Counted from the first letter of the stretch, positions 17,750 through 27,226 are shown. The stretch: DNA of 64,000 bases from Pseudomonas guariconensis (GCF_015680235.1 NZ_JADLJL010000003.1:1-64000), one strand, 5' to 3'. A program made the numbers and translations. Notes: a model not told the origin generated them from the letters alone.

Positions 17750-17814
17750 GACAGCCGCCACCCCGCCCCACTAGGATCGCCACAGACCTTTTATGGATGT
17801 GGAGCCGCAGCACC

Positions 17815-19221
17815 ATGCAACCCTGGCGCACGATCAGCCTCTGGATGGACCAGCTCGACGACCCCCTCTGCGCACGCCCGGCCCTGGGCCAGGACCTGAC
17901 GGTGGACGTGTGCATCATCGGTGCCGGCTACACCGGGCTGTGGACGGCCTACTACCTCAAGCGCCAGGCGCCGCACCTGAGCATCGCGGTGATCGACGCC
18001 CATATCGCAGGCTTCGGCGCCTCCGGGCGCAACGGCGGGTGGCTGATGGGCAACCTGCTGGGCGAAGACCGCATGCTCGCCAGCCTTTCGCCGCAGCAAC
18101 GTCGTGCCAGCATCGACCTGCTGCATGCGATCCCCGATGAAGTCCAGGGCGTGCTGCAGCGCGAGGGCATCGACTGCGATTATCGCAAGGGCGGCGTGCT
18201 CTATTGCGCGGCCCGCTACCCCGAACAGGAGCGCAGCCTGCGCGCCTATCTGGACGGCCTGTACCGCCAGGGCATGACCGCGGACGACTACCGCTGGCTG
18301 GGCCCGGAGCAGCTCGGCGCCCAATTGCGGGTCAGCAATGCCTATGGCGCGATCTTCAGCCCCCACACCGCGACCATCCAGCCCGCCAAGCTGGTCCGGG
18401 GCCTGGCGCGCGTGGTCGAAGGCCTGGGCGTTGCTCTCTACGAGAACACCCCCGCCATCGACTGGCGCCCCGGCGAAGTGCGCACGCCACAGGCCACGAT
18501 CCGCAGCCATTGGGTGGTGCCGGCAGTGGAAGGCTACGCCGCCAGCCTGCCGCCTTTGGGCCGTCATCAGTTACCTGTGCAAAGCCTGCTGGTGGCGACC
18601 GAGCCGTTACCGGAGTCGACCTGGGCGAGCATCGGCCTGAGTCAGGGCCAGGCCTTCAGCGAAAGCAGCCGCCAGGTCACCTATGGCCAGCGCACCGCCG
18701 ATAACCGCCTGGTGTTTGGAGCCCGTGGCGGCTACCGCTTCGGCGGGCGACTGCGGGAAGACTTCAGCCTCACCGATGCCGAGATCGCCCTGCGCCGCTA
18801 CCTGTTCAGCGAGCTGTTCCCACAACTCAAGGACGTGCGCATCACCCATTCGTGGGGCGGCAACCTGGGCATGGCCCGACGCTTCCACCCGCACATGCTG
18901 TGCGACCGCCAACGTGGCATCGCCCTGGCCGGCGGCTATGGCGGCGAAGGTGTCGGTGCCACCAACCTGGGCGGACGCACCTTGGCCGCGTTGATTCTCG
19001 ACCAGCACAACGCCCTGACCGCACAGCCCTGGGTGTACGACAACCGCCCGCTGTCGAGCCTGGCCAGCTGGCCACCCGAGCCCTGCCGATGGCTGGGCTA
19101 CAACGCGATCATTCGAAGCTTCGTGCATGAAGACCAGACCTTGGCCAACCCTGCCCGCGCGCCCTGGCGCAGGCACCTGGCCAGCAGCCTTGCCGACTTC
19201 ATGGAAGGCTTCATGCGCTGA
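17815..19221 (+). CDS. FAD-dependent amine/amino acid oxidoreductase (DAO family, PuuB-like)
   Basis: Flavoprotein of 468 aa. The dinucleotide-binding motif is VCIIGAGYTGLWTAYYLK at about residues 27-44, followed by GASGRNGGWLMG, as in gamma-glutamylputrescine oxidase (PuuB/OrdL). The C-terminal FAD contact is GGYGGEGVGATNLGG. The start at 17815 gives the expected short leader; the frame open to 17677 overlaps the regulator. It oxidatively deaminates an amine or amino acid, using O2 or an electron acceptor. Next to a polyamine-type binding protein, a role in polyamine breakdown is likely but unproven. Confidence 0.8.
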   Translation: MQPWRTISLWMDQLDDPLCARPALGQDLTVDVCIIGAGYTGLWTAYYLKRQAPHLSIAVIDAHIAGFGASGRNGGWLMGNLLGEDRMLASLSPQQRRASIDLLHAIPDEVQGVLQREGIDCDYRKGGVLYCAARYPEQERSLRAYLDGLYRQGMTADDYRWLGPEQLGAQLRVSNAYGAIFSPHTATIQPAKLVRGLARVVEGLGVALYENTPAIDWRPGEVRTPQATIRSHWVVPAVEGYAASLPPLGRHQLPVQSLLVATEPLPESTWASIGLSQGQAFSESSRQVTYGQRTADNRLVFGARGGYRFGGRLREDFSLTDAEIALRRYLFSELFPQLKDVRITHSWGGNLGMARRFHPHMLCDRQRGIALAGGYGGEGVGATNLGGRTLAALILDQHNALTAQPWVYDNRPLSSLASWPPEPCRWLGYNAIIRSFVHEDQTLANPARAPWRRHLASSLADFMEGFMR

Positions 19222-19253
19222 TTCCCCTTCATCGCCACAGAGGATCCACCCCC

Positions 19254-19595
19254 ATGAGCATCACCCAGTTCAAGCACACCGACAGCGCCATCCTGGGCAG
19301 CTCCACCCCGGTCGCCGTCCCTCTCGGCGAGCCGGTCGCGGTCACTTCGACGACCTGCGTCGAACGCAACGACGGCGTCGAGACCGGCATCTGGGAATGC
19401 ACGCCCGGGCGCTGGCGGCGACAGATCGTGCAGCAGGAGTTCTGCCACTTCGTCAAAGGCCGCTGCACCTTCACCCCCGACGGGGGCGAGCCCTTGCAGA
19501 TCGAAGCCGGAGACGCCCTGATGCTACCGGCCAACAGCACCGGTACCTGGGACATCCAGGAGACGGTGCGCAAGACCTACGTGCTGATTTTCTGA
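19254..19595 (+). CDS. Small cupin-domain protein (DUF861 type)
   Basis: Single cupin domain, 113 aa, with the two conserved motifs: GIWECTPGRWRRQI...FCHFVKGRCTF and the second turn IEAGDALMLPANSTGTWDI. Related proteins (EutQ/ureidoglycine aminohydrolase-like cupins) occur beside amine-oxidising genes and may bind or isomerise the product. ATG start with AGGATCC before it. It sits 32 bp after the oxidoreductase and 56 bp before the binding-protein gene, so all are probably one transcript. Confidence 0.75.
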   Translation: MSITQFKHTDSAILGSSTPVAVPLGEPVAVTSTTCVERNDGVETGIWECTPGRWRRQIVQQEFCHFVKGRCTFTPDGGEPLQIEAGDALMLPANSTGTWDIQETVRKTYVLIF

Positions 19596-19651
19596 TTCAC
19601 CACTCGCCTGCCGCCCTTCGATAACAACAAACCAAGCAAGGTATACCGGAC

Positions 19652-20731
19652 ATGCGCACGCTTCTTCTCGCCCCCCTGATGCTCGCCGCCTGCGCGGCCC
19701 ATGCCAGCGACTCGGTGAAGATCTACAACTGGTCCAGCTACATCGCCCCCGATACGCTCAAGCAGTTCCAGCAAGCCACCGGCATCGTGCCCACCTACGA
19801 TGTGTTCGACAGCAACGAGACCCTCGACGGCAAGTTGATGACCGGTAATTCCGGTTACGACGTGGTATTTCCCTCCAACCATTTCATGGCCCGGCAAATC
19901 CAGGGCAAGGCGCTGAAAAAGCTCGACAGAAGCCAGCTGCCCAACTGGCACAACCTCAACCCGGTGCTGCTCAAGGCCCTGGAAGTGAACGACCCGGGCA
20001 ACCAGTACGGCTTCCCATACCTGTGGGGCAGCACCGGCATCGGCTACAACATCGACAAGGTCAAGGCCGTGCTTGGCGACAACGCCCCGGTGGATTCCTG
20101 GGACCTGATCTTCAAGCCCGAGTACATTTCCAAGCTCAAAAGCTGCGGCGTCGCCGTGCTGGACAACGGGCCCGAGCTGCTACCGATCGCGCTGCATTAC
20201 CTGGGCCTGCCGCATCACAGCCGTAACCCGGCCGACTACGACAAGGCCAAGGCGCTGCTGATGCAGGTGCGCCCCAACATCAGCTACTTCCATTCGTCCA
20301 AGTACATAGGCGACCTGGCCAATGGCGATGTATGCGTGGTAGTGGGGTTCTCGGGCGATGTGCTGCAGGCGAAGAACCGCGCCGAGGAGGCGCACAACGG
20401 GGTGAAGGTGGGCTATTCGATACCCAAGGAAGGCGCACCGCTGTGGTTCGACATGGTGGCCATGCCGGCCGACGCGCCGGACGAGAAGGCCGCCTATGCC
20501 TACATGAACTACCTGTTGCAACCGCAGGTGATGGCCAGCATCAGCGACCACGTGCAGTACGCCAACGGCAACCTCAAGGCCGACCCTCTGGTGGATCCGC
20601 AGCTCAAGGCCAACAGCATGATCTACCCCAGTGACGAGGTGCTGGGCAAGCTGTATGCCTTGGAGGCGATGCCGGCGAAGATCGACCGGATCAGGACGCG
20701 GATGTGGACCAGCATCAAGGCCGGGAATTGA
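19652..20731 (+). CDS. Periplasmic polyamine-binding protein (PotF/SpuD type)
   Basis: Solute-binding protein, 359 aa. A signal peptide (MRTLLLAPLMLAACAAHA) precedes SDSVKIYNWSSYIAPDTL, the classic PotF/SpuD/SpuE opening. Family landmarks include FDSNETLDGKL, YDVVFPSNHFMARQI and YLWGSTGIGYNIDKV. A cysteine near the signal end could suggest a lipoprotein, but LAACAA is an imperfect lipobox. No permease or ATPase gene accompanies it, so it must use a PotGHI/SpuFGH system encoded elsewhere or act as a sensor. The catabolic neighbours suggest putrescine or a related amine. Confidence 0.85.
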   Translation: MRTLLLAPLMLAACAAHASDSVKIYNWSSYIAPDTLKQFQQATGIVPTYDVFDSNETLDGKLMTGNSGYDVVFPSNHFMARQIQGKALKKLDRSQLPNWHNLNPVLLKALEVNDPGNQYGFPYLWGSTGIGYNIDKVKAVLGDNAPVDSWDLIFKPEYISKLKSCGVAVLDNGPELLPIALHYLGLPHHSRNPADYDKAKALLMQVRPNISYFHSSKYIGDLANGDVCVVVGFSGDVLQAKNRAEEAHNGVKVGYSIPKEGAPLWFDMVAMPADAPDEKAAYAYMNYLLQPQVMASISDHVQYANGNLKADPLVDPQLKANSMIYPSDEVLGKLYALEAMPAKIDRIRTRMWTSIKAGN

Positions 20732-20758
20732 CGGCCCTGTAGAGCCTCATCGACCCCA

Positions 20759-20821
20759 TCGCCGGCAAGCCGGCTCCCACAAAGAGGTTTGTGCCATACC
20801 TGTGGGCCGGCTTGCCGGCGA
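20759..20821. repeat. REP pair of the GCCGGCAAGCCGGC subtype
   Basis: Two inverted units, gccggcaagccggctcccac and gtgggccggcttgccggcg, lie in the convergent space between the binding-protein gene and prfC. This core differs from the GCGGGACAAGCCCGC subtype found elsewhere in the window. The pair can form a long hairpin and may end both transcripts. Confidence 0.8.
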
Positions 20822-20858
20822 GGGGCCAGATCATAAGGTCCAGACCTGGCGCCAGGGA

Positions 20859-22442
20859 TCAATGGTGCTCGCGGGTAGCGCGGAAGGTCACATCCGGCCA
20901 GCGCTCTTCCATCAGCGACAGGTTGACCCGGGTCGGCGCCAGGTAAGTCAGGTGGCCGCCGCCATCGATGGCCAGGTTCTCCATGGCCTTGTTCTGGAAT
21001 TCCTCGAGCTTCTTCTTGTCGTCGCAGCTGATCCAGCGTGCCGACCAGACGGTGATCGGCTCGTAGGCGCACTCGACCTTGTACTCTTCCTTCAGGCGGC
21101 TGGCGACCACGTCGAACTGCAGCACACCGACCGCACCGAGGATGATGTCGTTGCTGCGCTCGGGGAAGAACACCTGGGTCGCGCCCTCTTCGGCCAGCTG
21201 CTGCAGGCCCTGACGCAGTTGCTTGGACTTGAGCGGGTCCTTCAGGCGCACGCGGCGGAACAGTTCCGGGGCGAAGTGCGGAATGCCGGTGAAGCCCAGC
21301 GCCTCGCCTTCGGTGAAGGTGTCGCCGATCTGGATGGTGCCGTGGTTGTGCAGGCCGATGATATCGCCGGCATAGGCTTCCTCGAGCTGTTCACGCTCGG
21401 AGGAGAAGAAGGTCAGCGCGTCGCCGATGCGCAGGTCCTTGCCCAGGCGCACGTGGCGCATTTTCATGCCCTTTTCGTACTTGCCCGAGCAGATGCGCAT
21501 GAAGGCGATACGGTCGCGGTGCTTGGGGTCCATGTTCGCCTGGATCTTGAACACGAAACCGGTGAATTTTTCCTCGACGGGCTCGACGGTCCGCTCGTGG
21601 GCGACGCGGCCCAGCGGGCGCGGCGCCCAGTCGACGACAGCATCGAGCACATGGTCGACACCGAAGTTGCCAAGCGCGGTACCGAAGAACACCGGGGTCA
21701 GCTGGCCGTTGATGAACTCTTCCTGGTTGAATTCATGGCAAGCGCCCTGCACCAGCTCCAGCTGCTCGACGAACGCGTCGTACTGGTCACCCAGGTGCGC
21801 GCGGGCTTCGTCGGAGTCGAGCTTCTCGATGATCTTGGCTTCGGTGCGCTCGTGGCCGTGGCCCGGGGTATAGACCACGATGTAGTCGCCGGTCAGGTGA
21901 TACACGCCCTTGAAGTCACGGTAGCAACCGATCGGCCAGGTGATCGGCGCGGCCTTGATCTTCAGCACCGCCTCGATCTCGTCGAGCAGTTCGATCGGGT
22001 CGCGGATGTCCCGGTCGAGCTTGTTGATGAAGCTGACGATGGGCGTGTCGCGCAGGCGGCACACGTCCATCAGGGCGATGGTACGCGGCTCTACGCCTTT
22101 ACCGCCGTCGAGCACCATCAGCGCCGAGTCCACCGCGGTCAGGGTGCGGTAGGTGTCTTCGGAGAAGTCCTCGTGGCCGGGGGTGTCGAGCAGGTTGATC
22201 ATGTGCTCGCGATACGGGAACTGCATCACCGAGGTGGTGATGGAGATGCCGCGCTGCTTCTCCATTTCCATCCAGTCGGAGGTGGCGTGGCGGTCGGACT
22301 TGCGCGACTTCACGGTACCGGCAACGGCAATCGCCTTGCCCATCAGCAAGAGCTTCTCGGTGATGGTCGTCTTACCGGCGTCGGGGTGGGAAATGATTGC
22401 GAAAGTGCGGCGCTTCGCGACTTCGGCGGCCTGGTTGGTCAT
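20859..22442 (-). CDS. prfC: Peptide chain release factor 3
   Basis: Translational GTPase, 527 aa, that removes RF1/RF2 from the ribosome after termination. The G1 motif is SHPDAGKTT (about 19-27), switch regions include [10 protein letters not shown]3 is DTPGHEDF, and G4 is NKLDRD. The RF3-specific domain follows with [10 protein letters not shown] and the C-terminal [12 protein letters not shown]. Monocistronic, convergent with the polyamine-binding gene, with REP elements on both sides. Confidence 0.97.
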   Translation of the reverse strand: MTNQAAEVAKRRTFAIISHPDAGKTTITEKLLLMGKAIAVAGTVKSRKSDRHATSDWMEMEKQRGISITTSVMQFPYREHMINLLDTPGHEDFSEDTYRTLTAVDSALMVLDGGKGVEPRTIALMDVCRLRDTPIVSFINKLDRDIRDPIELLDEIEAVLKIKAAPITWPIGCYRDFKGVYHLTGDYIVVYTPGHGHERTEAKIIEKLDSDEARAHLGDQYDAFVEQLELVQGACHEFNQEEFINGQLTPVFFGTALGNFGVDHVLDAVVDWAPRPLGRVAHERTVEPVEEKFTGFVFKIQANMDPKHRDRIAFMRICSGKYEKGMKMRHVRLGKDLRIGDALTFFSSEREQLEEAYAGDIIGLHNHGTIQIGDTFTEGEALGFTGIPHFAPELFRRVRLKDPLKSKQLRQGLQQLAEEGATQVFFPERSNDIILGAVGVLQFDVVASRLKEEYKVECAYEPITVWSARWISCDDKKKLEEFQNKAMENLAIDGGGHLTYLAPTRVNLSLMEERWPDVTFRATREHH

Positions 22443-22523
22443 GGGAAATCGCCTGACTGGGGTTCAAAAAGGGGCAGTATCATACCTGAAGTCGAGCCGC
22501 CGGCCAAAATCCGACGAATCGCT

Positions 22524-22626
22524 GGGGCCGCTTCGCGCCCCTATTCGCGGCACAAGGCCGCTCCTACAGGTACGGTGCAATCCTGTAGGAGCGGCCTTGT
22601 GCCACAAAAGGGCCGCAGAGCGGCCC
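22524..22626. repeat. REP palindrome pair
   Basis: Facing copies gcggcacaaggccgctccta and tgtaggagcggccttgtgcc are flanked by ggggccgcttcgcgcccc and gggccgcagagcggccc. The pair lies between the start of prfC and the end of the FecA-like gene. Confidence 0.85.
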
Positions 22627-22635
22627 AGCTCGTCA

Positions 22636-25065
22636 TCAGAACCCTACACTGGCCTGCACATAGAACGTACGCGGCTCGCCTACATACAGCCCGGCGTTGT
22701 TGTCGCTGGAGCGGGTGTAATACTGCTTGTCGAAGAGGTTCTTCACCCCCGCCGCCACCTTGAGGTTCGACGCCTGCGGCCCGAAGTCGTACCCGCCGCG
22801 CACATGCCAGGTCACGTAGCCCGGAATATCGCCGTACTGCCCGTCGGCACTCGGCTCGGTGATGTAGTCGCCGTTGAAGCTGCCATCGGAATTGATCCCG
22901 GTCCCCGGCGCGCGCTGCTTGGATTGGGCATAGGCGTCGAGGTTCCAGGTCCAGCGGTTGATCTCGTAGCGCAGGCCGGCAGTGGCAACCTGGCGCGAGT
23001 AGAACGGCAGGTCGCGGCCCTTGAAGCCCGGGATCTCGCCTTCATAGGTCGCACGGGTATAGGTGTAGCCGGCATTGGCCGACAGCCCTTGCAGGCGCGG
23101 GTCGAGGCCGGACAGGTCATAGCGTACCGAGGCCTCGATGCCCTGGTGCTTGGTAGCGCCCAGGTTGGTCCAGCCCACATCGTTGCTGATGTACTGCAAC
23201 TCGTCGTCGAAGTCGATGTAGAACGCCGTCAGCTCACCGGCCCAGTCGCCGTTGTCATAGCGCGTACCGATCTCGTAGGTCTTGGCCTTTTCCGGCTCCA
23301 GGCCATTGGCCGTGCTGTTGCCAGTCCCGCCCTGGCCGAGCTGGAAATACTGCAGGCTGCCGAAGGATGTCTCGTAGTTGGCGAACAGCTTCCAGGCGTC
23401 GGAAAGGTGGTACATCACGCTCAGCGCCGGCAGCGGCTCGTTGCTGGTGATGCTGCGCTTCTTCTCCGCCACCGGGCTACCATTGGCCCCGATCACCGGG
23501 CGGTCACGCCAGTCAGTGTTGATGTGCTCGAAGCGGATGCCCGGCGTGATGGTCCAGTTGCCGACATCGATCTTGTCGTCGATGTAGTAGGCGCTGGCCT
23601 CGGTACCACCGCTGCGGTCCTGGAACACATGGCCATCGGAGCCTGGTACCGGCGTGGGCACGTTGTCGACCAGCCCCAGGCGGGTCGACTGCTCGCGCAT
23701 GGCCTCCTTCAGGTAGCGATAGCCAACGCTGACTTCCTGGGTGGTGGGGCCGGCGAAGAAGATGCGCGACACGCGCGGCTCGATGGCGAAGGTGTGATAG
23801 TTGCGCGGGTACGACGACAGCGTCTTCATGTCCCGCGAGGCGATGGAGCTGCCGCGGAAACTGTCGGTGTAGTAGGTCAGCACCTCGAACTGCGTCGCAT
23901 CGTCGATCTGGCGCTGCCACTTGAACGACACGTCCTTGCGCCGGCCGGCGAAGTAGTCATAGTCGCGCACCGACTGGAAGGGGTCCTGGTCGAACTGGGC
24001 CTGGGTCAGGCCGCCGGGCATGTCGGCGCGGCCATCGTAGTAATGGAAGTTGAGCCAGAACTCGTCGCTGTCGGTAGGCGCCCAGTGGGTCTTGAGCATG
24101 ACATCGTCGATATCGTTGTCGTTGTTGCTGCTGCGGTAACCGTCGCCATTGACGCCGGTGTACAGCAGCGCCACGCCCATACCGTTGTCGGCGGTGCCGC
24201 CGACGAAGGCCGACTCGGTGTGCTTCCAACCGCCATGCTGGGAGGTTTCCAGGGTGGTGGACAATTCACCGGAGGCCTTCTCGGGGATCGCCCGGGTGAC
24301 GAAGTTGATCACCCCTCCGACGTTCTGCGGGCCATAGCGTACAGAGCCTGCACCGCGCACCACGTCGATGCTGTCCAGGTTGCCTGAGGAAATCGGTGCC
24401 ATGGACAACTGCGGCTGGCCATAGGGCGCGAAGGCCGCCGGGATCCCATCTATCAGCACGGTCGAGCGCGGCGACAGGCGTGAGGTCAGGCCGCGCACGC
24501 CGACGTTCAGCGACAGGTCGCTGCCACCGGTGCCGTTGGAGTCCTGCACCTGCACGCCGGGGATGCCGCGCAGCACGTCACGCACATTCATCGCACCCTT
24601 CTCCACCATGGCCTCACGACGCACCACGGTGCGCGCGCCGGGGTGGTTCTGCACCACGCTCTGCTCAGCATCGCCCAGCCAGTCGCCCACCACCTTGATA
24701 TCGGTGGGCGCCAGCTCCAGGCTGCCGGTGGTGAGCGAGCCGGCGGCCTGGGCCGGCTTGACCACTACGGTGTCCTGGGACATTTCATACGTCAGCCCAC
24801 TGCCCAGCAGCAACTGCTGCAGGGCCTGTTCCGGCGCCAGGTCGCCCGACACCGCAGGGGCCTGCTTGCCCGCCACCAGCTCGGGGCTGAAGAACAGTTG
24901 CAGACGGGTTTGCTGGCCGAGCTGACTCAAGGCCGAGGCCAACGGCTGGGCCTGGATCTGGATGGCCGCCAGGGCTTGCTCGGCATGAGCGTTGGCAGTG
25001 GCGGCGCTGACCGCCAGGGCCAGGGCGAGAATGCGAAAACGCTGGAAGGGCTTGTTGTTGTTCAC
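22636..25065 (-). CDS. fecA: TonB-dependent signalling receptor, FecA type (STN plus plug plus barrel)
   Basis: Outer-membrane transducer, 809 aa, with GTG start (25065) after AGGATC. A signal peptide ends at NAHAEQ. The N-terminal STN signalling domain (about 32-105, IQAQPLASALSQLGQQTRLQLFF) contacts FecR. The plug follows (VVRREAMVEKGAMNVRDVLRGIPGVQV, then ARGAGSVRYGPQNVGGVINFVT in related form). The barrel ends FYVQASVGF, with the terminal Phe. Encoded downstream of a FecI/FecR pair, it should import a ferric chelate and signal its presence. Ferric citrate is the best guess by similarity to FecA; another siderophore is possible. Confidence 0.87.
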   Translation of the reverse strand: MNNNKPFQRFRILALALAVSAATANAHAEQALAAIQIQAQPLASALSQLGQQTRLQLFFSPELVAGKQAPAVSGDLAPEQALQQLLLGSGLTYEMSQDTVVVKPAQAAGSLTTGSLELAPTDIKVVGDWLGDAEQSVVQNHPGARTVVRREAMVEKGAMNVRDVLRGIPGVQVQDSNGTGGSDLSLNVGVRGLTSRLSPRSTVLIDGIPAAFAPYGQPQLSMAPISSGNLDSIDVVRGAGSVRYGPQNVGGVINFVTRAIPEKASGELSTTLETSQHGGWKHTESAFVGGTADNGMGVALLYTGVNGDGYRSSNNDNDIDDVMLKTHWAPTDSDEFWLNFHYYDGRADMPGGLTQAQFDQDPFQSVRDYDYFAGRRKDVSFKWQRQIDDATQFEVLTYYTDSFRGSSIASRDMKTLSSYPRNYHTFAIEPRVSRIFFAGPTTQEVSVGYRYLKEAMREQSTRLGLVDNVPTPVPGSDGHVFQDRSGGTEASAYYIDDKIDVGNWTITPGIRFEHINTDWRDRPVIGANGSPVAEKKRSITSNEPLPALSVMYHLSDAWKLFANYETSFGSLQYFQLGQGGTGNSTANGLEPEKAKTYEIGTRYDNGDWAGELTAFYIDFDDELQYISNDVGWTNLGATKHQGIEASVRYDLSGLDPRLQGLSANAGYTYTRATYEGEIPGFKGRDLPFYSRQVATAGLRYEINRWTWNLDAYAQSKQRAPGTGINSDGSFNGDYITEPSADGQYGDIPGYVTWHVRGGYDFGPQASNLKVAAGVKNLFDKQYYTRSSDNNAGLYVGEPRTFYVQASVGF

Positions 25066-25173
25066 GTCGTCGAAAGATCCTGAAAAACGGGATAAACGCC
25101 AACCGCACGCAAATGGAAATGCTTGGCAGTTGCAGCTGGCGAGGAAGACGAACGAGCGGAAAAAAACCTGAAT

Positions 25174-26136
25174 CTATTTCGAAATAATTTCGCTGGAGCC
25201 GTCAGGGTGGGCCTTGATCGCCACCGGCAGGATGCTCGGCAGGGCCCGCAGCAGAGCGTCGGTGTCATCGATATTGAAGGTGCTGGAAAGCCTGAGCCCA
25301 GCCACCTTGCCCGGGGCGACACGAAGCGGCCGGGCCCGGTAGCGGGACACTTCGGCGACCACCTCGGCCAGGGTGGCATCGTCGAACACCAGTTTGCCCT
25401 GGCGCCAAGCGGTCAGGGCCGCGGCGTTCACCGGGTAGGGTTGGGCCACCTGCCCCTGCGCGCCGATGTGCGAGCCCAGGCCCGCCGTCAGTTGCGCCAG
25501 CGAACCCGAAGCCCCTTGCACCCGCACGGCGCCCTGCTCGACTGCCACCCGGGTCTGGCCAGGGTCCAGGCGTACATCGAAACGGGTACCGGTCACGGTG
25601 ACCTTGCCCTGGGCAGTTTCCACCACGAACGGCCGGGTGCTGTCGTGGGCAACGTTGAACATCACCTCGCCAGCTTCGAGCACGACCTGCCGCTGGCCCG
25701 CGCTGAAACGCACACCCAGGCGGGTGCCGCCGTTCAGCTCGAGCCGCGAGCCATCCGGCAGCTCGACCTGGCGGCGCTCACCCAGGGCCGTCTGCAGGTC
25801 CTGTCGATGATGCTCGCGTTGGTATTGCCAGCCGCGCCAGCCCAGCCCCAGGGCGGCGATGCCCACGCTCGCAGCCAGGGCCTGCTGTAGGAAGCGCCGA
25901 CGCGGTAATTGCCTGACCGGGGCAGGTTCGCACAGCGCCTGGAGCCGCTCGCGGGGAATTCGGTCTGCGGCCAGCCATAACCGGCCGAGCAGCTCGTATT
26001 CCTCACGGTGGCGCGGGTCGGCGTCTAGCCAATGCTGCAACTGCGCCCGCACGTGGTCATCTGCAGGCCCATCGTTGATGCGGGCGAACCACGCGGCGGC
26101 TTGTTCACGCACGTCCAGGGCGCCGGGCTGTTTCAT
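25174..26136 (-). CDS. fecR: Anti-sigma / sigma-regulator protein, FecR family
   Basis: Inner-membrane regulator, 320 aa from the ATG at 26136, which has AGGAG nine bases upstream. An alternative ATG at 26157 overlaps the sigma gene stop (ATGA) and adds seven residues. The N-terminal DUF4880 segment reads AAWFARINDGPADDHVRAQLQHWL. A basic run (RQLPRRRF) precedes a single membrane helix at about 90-105. The periplasmic FecR domain contains LPDGSRLELNGGTRL and FSAGQRQVVLEAGEVMFNV. It relays the signal from the receptor STN domain to FecI. Confidence 0.9.
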   Translation of the reverse strand: MKQPGALDVREQAAAWFARINDGPADDHVRAQLQHWLDADPRHREEYELLGRLWLAADRIPRERLQALCEPAPVRQLPRRRFLQQALAASVGIAALGLGWRGWQYQREHHRQDLQTALGERRQVELPDGSRLELNGGTRLGVRFSAGQRQVVLEAGEVMFNVAHDSTRPFVVETAQGKVTVTGTRFDVRLDPGQTRVAVEQGAVRVQGASGSLAQLTAGLGSHIGAQGQVAQPYPVNAAALTAWRQGKLVFDDATLAEVVAEVSRYRARPLRVAPGKVAGLRLSSTFNIDDTDALLRALPSILPVAIKAHPDGSSEIISK

Positions 26137-26153
26137 GCAAAGGGTCTCCTGAC

Positions 26154-26642
26154 TCATCTGGTCGACACATCCAGGTGCTCACGCAGATGCCGGAGCGTGC
26201 GGATCATATACTTTTCGACCATGTTCTTGCTCAGCCCCATGCGCTCGGCGATCTCGGCCTGGCTCAGCCCCTCGAGCTTCTGCCAGACGAACACCCGCCG
26301 GCAATTGACCGGCAGCTCGGCCAAGGCCCGCTCGACGCAGTCGGCCAGCTCCAGGGCGTGTACATAGGCTTCGGGGTCACCATTGCCTGCGTGGCCGGCG
26401 TCGAACATCCCTTCTTCCAGGGCTTGGCGTCGGTCGTCACGGCGGTAGCCGTCCACGGCGATATTGCGGGCCGTCTGGTGCAGGTAGGCGCGCGGCTGCT
26501 CGACGGCCTGGCGTGGGTTTTCCAGCACCCGCACGAAGGCATCATGGGCGAGGTCCTCGGCCTGGGGGCGGCTGCGCAGTTTGCGTGTCCAGGTGCCGAT
26601 CAGCTCGTGGTAGTGGTCGAGGAAGCCTTTGGGTCCGGACAC
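26154..26642 (-). CDS. fecI: ECF sigma factor, FecI family
   Basis: Extracytoplasmic-function sigma factor, 162 aa. Region 2 includes AEDLAHDAFVRVL and RAYLHQTARNIAVDGYRR. Region 4 includes LPVNCRRVFVWQKLEGLSQAEIAERMGLS (in part) for -35 recognition. The best start is GTG at 26642: two in-frame TGA codons lie 9-15 bases upstream, so no longer form exists, and no clear Shine-Dalgarno is visible. It should direct transcription of the downstream receptor gene when the cognate ferric chelate is bound. Coupled to fecR by ATGA overlap. Confidence 0.9.
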   Translation of the reverse strand: MSGPKGFLDHYHELIGTWTRKLRSRPQAEDLAHDAFVRVLENPRQAVEQPRAYLHQTARNIAVDGYRRDDRRQALEEGMFDAGHAGNGDPEAYVHALELADCVERALAELPVNCRRVFVWQKLEGLSQAEIAERMGLSKNMVEKYMIRTLRHLREHLDVSTR

Positions 26643-26674
26643 AGTCGGTCATCAGGGAGGCGGAGAAGGCTGCG

Positions 26675-26693
26675 AATAGTAATGCTTCTCATC
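26675..26693 (-). promoter_or_regulatory. Candidate Fur box upstream of fecI
   Basis: On the minus strand GATGAGAAGCATTACTATT matches 11 of 19 positions of the palindromic Fur consensus, counted by eye. It lies about 33-51 bases before the sigma gene start, where iron repression of fecI would be expected. The match is modest. Confidence 0.4.
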
Positions 26694-27226
26694 AAGCACA
26701 GCAAATCCGTCAGTCGGTAACAAAAAATTTATGCCTTTTTACCGGCACAGGCGTACCAGACGAATGTGGCCATAAATATGAACACCTCCGGCTTTTTCGC
26801 CGGTAAACCTGTGCCCACGGGAGCCTTGAAAACCCTGTGGGATCGGGTTTACCCGCGAGCGGGCAATCACTCTCCATTCCACAATTTTTTACGCCTTCCA
26901 ACCCCTGGGGAACATCAGCCGGTCACATGAGTCGGTTATTCCATGAGCTGGTCGTCGATCCGCGGCCAACACGCCGGGATTGCCTGTTGATCTTGCTTTG
27001 TTCACGCCCTAAAGTGCGCGCCGAACGTCCATGCTGGAAACGATCCATCCGGCTCAAGTACTGACGACGAGACAGCAAGGTCACCCGCCGCTCCGCTTCA
27101 CGGGCACGGTTGACCTTTTTGCTTTCGGCGACATGCCTTGGGAAGTAGGCGAACCAAAGTGGGGATACGGAGGACGTTCAGTTTGTTGCCACTTACATTT
27201 TCAGTTTGCCCATGGAGTCCCTCAGC
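26694..27226. other. Long divergent region between fecI and speC
   Basis: No convincing gene. It holds arms that can pair in two ways: TTTACCGGC (26738-26746) with GCCGGTAAA (26799-26807), and the overlapping GGCACAGG (26744-26751) with CCTGTGCC (26808-26815). A solo REP-like unit lies at 26832-26868. The final 250 bases form a long untranslated leader for speC. A short frame opens at 27031 but has no ribosome site. Confidence 0.5.
26832..26868. repeat. Solo REP-like element
   Basis: The sequence accctgtgggatcgggttta, followed by cccgcgagcgggc, resembles a REP half with the core cgggtttacccg. No inverted partner is seen nearby. Confidence 0.5.

Noticed and set aside
22153..24387. 744-codon plus-strand frame opposite prfC and the FecA-like gene
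   Set aside because: Crosses two clear genes on the other strand; no domain and no promoter.
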